This document shows positions 14,645 to 20,690 of a DNA stretch of 20,690 nucleotides, piece after piece. Below the pieces are notes generated by a model. That model was not told where the DNA came from. It ran no database searches and saw nothing but the letters and a program-made list of their open reading frames with translations. Within the stretch, counting starts at the first letter, position 1, and every line of letters starts with the position of its first letter. A program made the position numbers and the translations under genes. This DNA is from an uncultured Prevotella sp. (GTDB taxonomy: Bacteria; Bacteroidota; Bacteroidia; Bacteroidales; Bacteroidaceae): NCBI GenBank assembly GCA_905372445.1, contig CAJPPF010000026.1:1-20690 (forward strand), given 5' to 3'.

Positions 14645-15991
14645 ATGACAAAGAAAATTTTAAGAACAGCATTAACCGCGATAGCGATGTCAATCGTCCT
14701 TCCTCTTTCAGCCCAGGGACAAAGCGCGACAGTCGGCACTCTCGACATTGACCTCGCCAAGGCTATTGAAGTGGCATTGGCAGAGAATCCAACCATTAAT
14801 GTGGCTGACAAGGACATTGATCTGAAGAAGATTGCCGACACGGAGGCGTGGCAAAGTCTTCTGCCTACAGTTGATGCCAACCTCGGTCTGCAGCATTCCA
14901 TTCAGGTTGCAGCCATAAAGACGGAGATGGGTAGTTTCAAAATGGGAAGAGACGGTACGACAACGGCTACCGGCAACATCACGCTTTCACTTCCTATCTT
15001 CGCTCCTGCCGTATATCAGAACATGAAGATGACCAAGGAGGATATTCTTCTGGCGCAGGAAAAAGCACGTGGCAGCCGCCTCGACCTGATTAACCAGGTG
15101 ACAAAGGCATATTATCAGGCTCTGCTTGCAAAGGACAGCTACGAAGTGATGAAGAAGAGCTACAACTTGGCAAAGGAGAACTTTGAGGTGGTGGACAACA
15201 AGTTCAAGGTTGGCAGTGTCAGCGAGTATGACAAGATATCAGCCGATGTTCAGCAACGCTCGATGAGCTCTTCAGTGGTAAGTGCCGAAACAGGACTCAC
15301 TCTGGCATTGCTCAAGCTGAAGGTGCTCATGGGCATAACAGAGAATGTGAATATCAATATCAACGATAATCTGCGTCACTATTCTGAGAATCTGTCGTTA
15401 GAAGATGCCAACAGCTCTGTCTTCGAGATTGGAAACAACACCAACATCCGGCAGTTGGACTACAACGCTGCACTGCTGCAACGCACAAACAAAATACTAA
15501 AGACCAACTTCATGCCCACTTTAGCCATGCAGGCAACATACCAATATCAATCGTACTCCAATCCTAATTGGAACATATTCAAGTACGCCTACTCTCCGAG
15601 TTCTTCGCTGGTGCTGTCACTGTCCATCCCTATCTTCCACGCAAGCAACTGGACTAAAATCAAGAGCAACAAGCTACAACTGGAGCAACTCGCCGACACA
15701 CGCGAGAACACCGTACGCCAGTTGAACATGGCAATTGAGAGTTATCGCCGTAATATGGCATCCACAATAGCTCAGTTAGAGTCAAACAAAGAAGCAATCG
15801 TGCAGGCTGACAAGGCTGTGGAGATTACCGGTAAGCGCTATGAGGTAGGTCGTGGCACAATACTTGAACTGAACCAGAGTCAGACAGCGCTGACACAAGC
15901 AGAGCTTACCTATAACCAGAGCGTTTACGATTACCTTGTCAACAAGGCAGAACTTGACTATACACTGGGAAGAGAGACTCTTTTAAAATAA
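14645..15991 (+). CDS. TolC-family outer membrane efflux protein
   Basis: 448 residues from the ATG at 14645 (a TTG one codon earlier is less likely). A signal peptide (MTKKILRTALTAIAMSIVLP, cleavage near residue 24) is followed by two outer-membrane-efflux repeats of long helices. Typical family stretches are VTKAYYQALLAKDSYEVM and NFEVVDNKFKVGSVSEYDKI in the first half, and GKRYEVGRGTILELNQSQTA in the second half. It should form the trimeric outer membrane and periplasmic channel of the tripartite pump. It is the first gene of the operon, with 52 nt to the adaptor gene. Which compounds are exported cannot be read from the sequence. Confidence 0.94.
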   Translation: MTKKILRTALTAIAMSIVLPLSAQGQSATVGTLDIDLAKAIEVALAENPTINVADKDIDLKKIADTEAWQSLLPTVDANLGLQHSIQVAAIKTEMGSFKMGRDGTTTATGNITLSLPIFAPAVYQNMKMTKEDILLAQEKARGSRLDLINQVTKAYYQALLAKDSYEVMKKSYNLAKENFEVVDNKFKVGSVSEYDKISADVQQRSMSSSVVSAETGLTLALLKLKVLMGITENVNININDNLRHYSENLSLEDANSSVFEIGNNTNIRQLDYNAALLQRTNKILKTNFMPTLAMQATYQYQSYSNPNWNIFKYAYSPSSSLVLSLSIPIFHASNWTKIKSNKLQLEQLADTRENTVRQLNMAIESYRRNMASTIAQLESNKEAIVQADKAVEITGKRYEVGRGTILELNQSQTALTQAELTYNQSVYDYLVNKAELDYTLGRETLLK

Positions 15992-16043
15992 GACAAAGGA
16001 TATCAAGACAGCAAAGAGGAAAAAGAAAATAACAATACAACGT

Positions 16044-17054
16044 ATGAAAAAAATATTAGTAATGGCAATGGCATCAATGCTAATTGTTGCATGTGGGAAT
16101 AAAGAAAAGAAGAATGCTGCTATTGTTGACGAAGTGCCACAGGTGAAGATCGCCACAGTGAACTCATCATCAATACCACAGACAGAGACCTATTCCGGTA
16201 CAGTGGATAGCGATGTCAAGAACAATATTTCGCCAAACATGGCTTACCGTATCGAAAAAATCTTTGTCGAGGTGGGCGACCAGGTACGTCGCGGTCAGTG
16301 TGTCGTGCAGCTTGATGCCAGCAGTCTCAACCAATTGAAGATACAGATTGAGAACCAGACGGTGGAATTTAACCGCACAAAAGCACTTTATGAGATAGGC
16401 GGTGCGTCAAAGGCAGAGTACGACAATGCGGAGATGCAGCTGAATGTCATGCGTACACAGTATCGTCAGCTCTCACAGAACACACAGCTATTCTCTCCTA
16501 TAAGCGGTGTTGTAACAGCACGTAACTACGACAATGGTGATATGTACGGCGGAACGCCAATCCTCACCATTGAGCAGACAAACCCTGTAAAGCTCAAGGT
16601 CAACGTATCGGAAGAATACTATAAGTTGACAAAGGTGGGGCAGACTGCCGACATCACCGTAGATGCTTACGAAGGAGAGAGCTTCACCGGAAAGATAACA
16701 ATAGTATATCCAAGCATCGATCCTGCCACTCACACCTTCCCAATAGAGATTACTATCAGCAACTCTGCACAGAAGGTACGCCCCGGAATGTTTGCCCGTG
16801 CCACCATAAACTTCGGCAACCAGCAGCATGTCGTTATTCCCGACGAGGCTCTCGTAAAGCAAATTGGTGCCGGCGACCGCTATGTCTACGTGTACAATCC
16901 AGAGACAAAGACCGTAGCATACAATAAAGTTGAACTCGGCAAGCACCTTGGAAAGAACTACGAAATACTCTCCGGAGTAGAGCCCGGCAATCAGATTGTG
17001 ATTGCAGGACAGAGCCGTCTGAACAACGGAAAGAAGGTAGAAGTGGTGAAATAA
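16044..17054 (+). CDS. RND efflux periplasmic adaptor (membrane fusion) lipoprotein
   Basis: 336 residues. A lipoprotein signal (lipobox IVAC, C17) anchors it to the inner membrane, facing the periplasm. It shows the standard adaptor order: a beta-barrel strand (ETYSGTVDSDVKNNISPNMA), first half of the lipoyl domain (IFVEVGDQVRRGQCVVQLD), an alpha hairpin (about 95-145), second lipoyl half (LFSPISGVVTARNYDNGDMY), then beta-barrel and membrane-proximal domains (VRPGMFARATINFG, VVIPDEALV). It links the RND permease to the TolC-like channel. 34 nt separate it from the permease gene. There are no metal-binding His or Met clusters such as in CusB, so a drug- or lipid-type substrate is more likely than copper; that is inference. 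Confidence 0.94.
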   Translation: MKKILVMAMASMLIVACGNKEKKNAAIVDEVPQVKIATVNSSSIPQTETYSGTVDSDVKNNISPNMAYRIEKIFVEVGDQVRRGQCVVQLDASSLNQLKIQIENQTVEFNRTKALYEIGGASKAEYDNAEMQLNVMRTQYRQLSQNTQLFSPISGVVTARNYDNGDMYGGTPILTIEQTNPVKLKVNVSEEYYKLTKVGQTADITVDAYEGESFTGKITIVYPSIDPATHTFPIEITISNSAQKVRPGMFARATINFGNQQHVVIPDEALVKQIGAGDRYVYVYNPETKTVAYNKVELGKHLGKNYEILSGVEPGNQIVIAGQSRLNNGKKVEVVK

Positions 17055-17088
17055 AAGGAATACACAACAAACAGAAAAAGATAATTCT

Positions 17089-19623
17089 ATGACATTATAC
17101 GAAGGAGCGGTCAAACGACCGATAATGACAAGTCTATGCTTCGCAGCAATCATCGTCTTCGGTGTATTCTCGTTCGCCAAGTTGCCTATAGACCTGATGC
17201 CTGATATCGATACGAACTCCATAATGATACTTACCTATTATAATGGTGCTTCGGCTGAAGATATAGAAAATAACGTCACGCGTCCTCTCGAGAACTTACT
17301 CAACTCGGTCGAGCATCTGAAGCACATCACCTCACAGTCACGCGAGAATGTCAGTGTGGTAACGCTTGAATTTGAGTATGGTTACGACATTGATGTCCTG
17401 ACGAACAGCGTCCGCGACAAGCTCGATATGGTGTCATCGGCATTGCCTGACGATGCTCAGACGCCTATATTGTTCAAGTTCTCTACCGACATGATTCCCA
17501 TTCTTCTCCTCTCAGTGCAGGCAGAGGAGTCGCAGAAAGCATTGTATAAGATTCTTGATGAGAATGTTGCCAACCCCTTGGCGCGTATCGATGGTGTGGG
17601 AACGGTGTCTATCTCCGGCGCGCCGGAGCGTGAGATCAACATCTACATGGACCCTCAGAAGATGGAGGCATATGGCATTTCGCCTTATCAGGTCAGCGCT
17701 GCCATCAATGCCGAGAACCACAATGTGACCAACGGTACTGTGGATGTCGGTTCGCAGACCTTCACCGTGCGTGTGGAGGGCGAGTTTAAGGACCCGAAAC
17801 AGATGTACGATGTCGTTGTCGGTTCCAAGGGCGGCGCCAATGTCTATCTGCGTGATGTTGCCCGCATCGTTGACGATGTCGAGGAGCGTGCGCAGCGTAC
17901 TTTCAATAATGGTCAGCAGGGAGCGATGATTGTAGTGCAGAAGCAAAGTGGTGCAAACTCTGTGGCTATCGCCGACGAAGTGCTGAGCATGATGCCGCAA
18001 CTGCAGAAAAATCTCCCTTCCGACGTCAAACTCGGTATCATCGTCAATACGTCCGACAACATCAAGAACACCGTAGGTTCTCTTCAAGAGACCATTGCTT
18101 ACGCCATGCTCTTCGTCGCTCTCGTGGTATTCATATTCCTCGGACGCTGGCGTGCCACACTTATCATCGTCATCACAATACCGATGTCGTTGATTGCATC
18201 AATGATATATCTATATGCCACCGGTGGTTCGCTCAACATGATATCGCTGTCGTGTCTCTCAATCGCTATCGGTAATGTCGTCGACGACGCCATAGTGGTA
18301 TTGGAGAATATCACGACACAGATAGAACGAGGGGCAGACAGCAAGCAAGCAGCCCAGCATGGTACGCAGGAAGTAGCTATCTCTGTAATTGCATCTACGC
18401 TGACCATGATTGCAGTGTTCTTCCCTTTGACAATGGTGACAGGTATGACCGGTGTGCTGTTCAAGCAGCTTGGTTGGATGATGTGTATCATCATGACCAT
18501 CTCTACTATCTCTGCTCTTACCTTCACTCCTATGCTCTGTTCGCTGATGCTGAAGCTTAAGAAGAAGCAAAGCAAATGGTTCAAGAGGTTCTACACTCCT
18601 GTAGGAAAAGCGCTTGACGGCCTTGACCACTGGTATGAGCGCCGTATTCACTGGGCTGTACGTCATCGTTGGACCGTCATGAGCGCCTGTCTTGTGTTCG
18701 TCGGCGTTACTATCGTTACAGTCGGTGCCGTAGGAATGAAGTCAGAGTTCTTCCCTACCAACGACTCCGGTCGTGTGGGAATATCAATCCAGATGCCTGT
18801 CGGTACTCGAGTAGAGAAGACCGAGGCTGTTGCCAAAGAGCTTGTAGAGAAGTGGCAGAAGCGCTACGGCAAGGACATGGAGTCATGTAACTTCACCGTT
18901 GGTCAGGCAGGCGACAGGAATACCTTCGCTTCTCTGTCAGAGAGTGGCTCACACATTATATCGTTCAATATACAGATGGTTAAGTCGAATCAGCGTACGA
19001 AAGGACTTGCACAGATATGCGACGAGATGCGTGCCGACCTGAAACAGATACCTGAACTCGACAAATATCGAGTAAACCTCGGCGGCAACCAGGGTGGCGG
19101 AATGGGCGGACAGAGTGCTGCATCATTCGAAATCTACGGCTACGACATGGATGCCACATACGCTGTTGCGGAAGAATTAGCAGAGAAGTTGCGCGATAAC
19201 AAGATGATTGCCCAGGTAAACATCTCACGCTCTGACTACCAACCAGAGATTGTTGTCAAGTTTGATCGCGAGAAACTTGCAAGCCAGAACCTCGGCATGA
19301 CGACCGCTGCAGGATATATACGCAACCTCATCTACGGTTCACAGCAGTCATACTTCCGTGAGGATGGCGAGGAATACGATATCCGTGTGCGCTATGAGCC
19401 TACCGCACGTGTGTCGTTCCAGGATATTGAGAACATGAGCATTCCCAACGGTCTCGGCGGTTACGTGAAGATAATGGATATCGGTACGGTGGAGGAAAGT
19501 GCTATCCCTCCTTCTATCGAGCGTAAGGACCGCCAGCGTTATGTCAACGTCAATGCCGTTCTTGCTGCCGGTCATGCACTCTCCGAAGGTGTAGAGCCGG
19601 ACGTTCCATATACGAGAAGATGA
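17089..19623 (+). CDS. RND (HAE1) efflux permease, N-terminal 80%, frameshifted
   Basis: 844 codons of an inner-membrane, proton-driven RND transporter. The first membrane helix (about residues 11-30) is followed by a porter domain. Membrane helices then run from about 335 to 500, with the proton-relay aspartates in SIAIGNVVDDAIVVLENI (D399, D400). A second periplasmic domain follows from about 540. At 19603-19606 the frame is lost: the last 15 or so residues are out of register and end at TGA 19621-19623. The next frame carries on with a matching sequence (SIYEKMSLSNGVTVQVAGSY), which fits loss of one T from GTTTCC. Restored length would be about 1065 residues, normal for the family. It lacks the last periplasmic part and the final five or so membrane helices, so on its own it is unlikely to pump. 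Confidence 0.9.
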   Translation: MTLYEGAVKRPIMTSLCFAAIIVFGVFSFAKLPIDLMPDIDTNSIMILTYYNGASAEDIENNVTRPLENLLNSVEHLKHITSQSRENVSVVTLEFEYGYDIDVLTNSVRDKLDMVSSALPDDAQTPILFKFSTDMIPILLLSVQAEESQKALYKILDENVANPLARIDGVGTVSISGAPEREINIYMDPQKMEAYGISPYQVSAAINAENHNVTNGTVDVGSQTFTVRVEGEFKDPKQMYDVVVGSKGGANVYLRDVARIVDDVEERAQRTFNNGQQGAMIVVQKQSGANSVAIADEVLSMMPQLQKNLPSDVKLGIIVNTSDNIKNTVGSLQETIAYAMLFVALVVFIFLGRWRATLIIVITIPMSLIASMIYLYATGGSLNMISLSCLSIAIGNVVDDAIVVLENITTQIERGADSKQAAQHGTQEVAISVIASTLTMIAVFFPLTMVTGMTGVLFKQLGWMMCIIMTISTISALTFTPMLCSLMLKLKKKQSKWFKRFYTPVGKALDGLDHWYERRIHWAVRHRWTVMSACLVFVGVTIVTVGAVGMKSEFFPTNDSGRVGISIQMPVGTRVEKTEAVAKELVEKWQKRYGKDMESCNFTVGQAGDRNTFASLSESGSHIISFNIQMVKSNQRTKGLAQICDEMRADLKQIPELDKYRVNLGGNQGGGMGGQSAASFEIYGYDMDATYAVAEELAEKLRDNKMIAQVNISRSDYQPEIVVKFDREKLASQNLGMTTAAGYIRNLIYGSQQSYFREDGEEYDIRVRYEPTARVSFQDIENMSIPNGLGGYVKIMDIGTVEESAIPPSIERKDRQRYVNVNAVLAAGHALSEGVEPDVPYTRR

Positions 19624-20285
19624 GCCTTTCTAACGGTGTGACAGTTCAGGTGGCAGGTTCTTACGAGGACCAGCAGGACTCTAACCGCGACTTGGGACAG
19701 CTTGGCATCATTATTATCATCCTTGTGTTCATCGTGATGGCGGCTCAGTTCGAGTCACTCACGTATCCGTTCATCATCATGATCTCCGTTCCGTTTGCCT
19801 TCTGCGGTATCATCCTCGCGCTGGTACTTACCGGGACCACGATGAATGTGATGTCGATGCTCGGTGGAATCATGCTTATCGGTATCGTTGTGAAGAACGG
19901 TATCGTGCTCATCGACTACACCCAGCTGCTCCGCGAGCGTGGCTACGGTCTGATATATGCTGCACAGACAGCAGCAAGAAGCCGTCTGCGTCCAATCCTT
20001 ATGACATCATTGACGACCATTCTCGGTATGACACCAATGGCTCTCAGCCATGGTGTTGGTGCAGAGATGTGGCGTCCGATGGCTATAAGTATCATCGGTG
20101 GACTCGTCGTGTCGACAATGCTCACACTCATATACGTCCCTTCAATGTTCTGTATCTTCGGTTCTGTAGGTGTGAAGCGCAAGCGTCGTAAGCTACGCCA
20201 GGACCGCGCACTCGACAGCTACTGGCAGGAACATGCCGCAGAGGAGAAGCTCATAGCAAAGGCAGTAAAGCGTCATAATTCATAA
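19620..20285 (+). CDS. RND (HAE1) efflux permease, C-terminal part after the frameshift
   Basis: 221 residues from an ATG at 19620 that overlaps the TGA of the upstream part (ATGA). It contains the last membrane helices (from about residues 27-47 onward), the AAQFESLTYP motif, the family's conserved lysine in IGIVVKNGIVLIDY (K92), and SRLRPILMTSLTTILGMTPM. The homologous protein clearly starts upstream: the open codons before this ATG (SIYEK) still look coding. It is therefore the tail of the permease, not a separate gene. The ATGA overlap could let ribosomes reinitiate and make both halves, which is speculative. The PII-like gene follows 28 nt downstream. Confidence 0.85.
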   Translation: MSLSNGVTVQVAGSYEDQQDSNRDLGQLGIIIIILVFIVMAAQFESLTYPFIIMISVPFAFCGIILALVLTGTTMNVMSMLGGIMLIGIVVKNGIVLIDYTQLLRERGYGLIYAAQTAARSRLRPILMTSLTTILGMTPMALSHGVGAEMWRPMAISIIGGLVVSTMLTLIYVPSMFCIFGSVGVKRKRRKLRQDRALDSYWQEHAAEEKLIAKAVKRHNS

Positions 20286-20313
20286 AAAACACAATCGTCA
20301 TAACAAAGATATT

Positions 20314-20607
20314 ATGAAGACAGTATTTATAGCATACGACAAGGCACTTCACGATTTGGTCGTTGCTGCCTTAAATTCCTCGCTCTGCAAGGGATTCACC
20401 GTGCTGCCTGAAGTCCACGGACAGGGCAGTGTAAGCGGTGAACCGCATATGGGCTCTCACGCATGGCCCTCAACAAACAGTGCAGTGCTCACCGTTTGCG
20501 ACGGTCAAAAGGTGCGACCACTGCTCGATCGCTTGCGTAAGATAGACTTGGATAATCCAATGCTTGGTCTGAGAGCATTCGTATGGGCTGTTGAGGAATC
20601 AATTTGA
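20314..20607 (+). CDS. PII-like small protein linked to the RND pump
   Basis: 97 residues, no signal peptide or membrane segment, so cytoplasmic. The pattern (MKTVFIAYD strand, helix, GFTVLPEVHGQGSVSGEPHM strand and loop, NSAVLTVCDG strand, helix PLLDRLRKI, final strand GLRAFVWAVEESI) is that of a ferredoxin-like PII/DUF3240-type fold. The loop GQGSVSGEPHMGSHAWPS occupies the T-loop position of PII proteins and could bind a nucleotide or the pump; neither is shown. It is the last gene of the efflux operon, 28 nt after the permease. PII-like genes are known beside some RND transporters, which supports a role in sensing or controlling pump activity. Confidence 0.82.
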   Translation: MKTVFIAYDKALHDLVVAALNSSLCKGFTVLPEVHGQGSVSGEPHMGSHAWPSTNSAVLTVCDGQKVRPLLDRLRKIDLDNPMLGLRAFVWAVEESI

Positions 20608-20621
20608 AAACTCGCAAGCCA

Positions 20622-20685
20622 CACGTTCCGATTTGGGTTTACTGCTTCATTGCCCAGAGCGGAACGTGATAAATCACGCCCCTAC
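20622..20685. repeat. palindromic module after the PII-like gene
   Basis: A full 26-bp module (20660-20685) identical to the right arm at 11364-11389 is preceded by a 9-bp partial left arm, CACGTTCCG (20622-20630). The two pair over 9 bp with a 29-nt loop. It lies 14 nt after the stop codon and could work as a transcript end. The rest of the element continues beyond the window or is absent. Confidence 0.8.
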
Positions 20686-20690
20686 GCTGA

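Noticed and set aside
19600..19623. Programmed -1 frameshift in the RND permease
   Set aside because: No slippery heptamer of the X XXY YYZ type and no obvious downstream stimulator; a simple one-base loss fits better.

Overview
The window looks like chromosomal DNA from a Bacteroidales bacterium, most likely Prevotella or a close relative. Three upstream regions carry the Bacteroidetes promoter pattern TTTG-N19-TAnnTTTG (serine dehydratase, the tolC-like gene, the DUF4369-like lipoprotein). The gene families also fit: an arginine decarboxylase next to an ECF sigma factor, a PG_1098-type methyltransferase, a DUF4369/thioredoxin-like lipoprotein, and an RND pump followed by a PII-like protein. 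Genus is inferred from style only.

Layout. 1-1220 has no convincing gene and is filled with repeats. 1221-6888 is a minus-strand cluster, in transcription order topA, aroK (ATGA overlap), a 193-bp repeat, speA, the remnant of an argB-like gene, and an ECF sigma factor. 7211-9302 holds two exported minus-strand hydrolases: a GFSAGGH esterase, then a PI-PLC X-domain protein, with a repeat copy inserted exactly at the esterase stop codon. 9423-10631 is a plus-strand iron-sulfur L-serine dehydratase. 10645-11440 is a block of nested repeats around a terminator hairpin. 11467-12633 (minus) is a lipoprotein with a thioredoxin fold lacking CxxC. 12691-13227 is non-coding and carries a 22-bp tandem array and a decayed repeat copy. 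13228-14397 (minus) is a SAM methyltransferase. 14645-20607 (plus) is a tripartite efflux operon: TolC-like outer membrane factor, lipoprotein adaptor, RND permease split by a one-base frameshift, and a small PII-like protein.

The most interesting non-genic signal is a dispersed element of about 193 bp, with seven full, partial or decayed copies. It has 17-bp terminal inverted repeats beginning CCCAAAACGG. Three copies have perfect 5-bp AT-rich flanking duplications (TTAAA, ATTAT, ATTAT), which is what a non-autonomous transposable element (MITE) leaves. The two ends of each copy change together (AAAAC, AAATC, ACATC variants), so end pairing appears to be maintained. Several copies sit within 0-13 nt of stop codons. 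A second element of about 327 bp with perfect 16-bp ends and an internal 26-bp palindromic module, plus a 22-bp tandem repeat at two loci, complete an unusually repeat-rich window.

Two gene-decay events stand out. The argB-like gene between speA and the sigma gene survives only as its first codons joined to its last codons in another frame. The RND permease carries an apparent one-base deletion about 80% of the way along.
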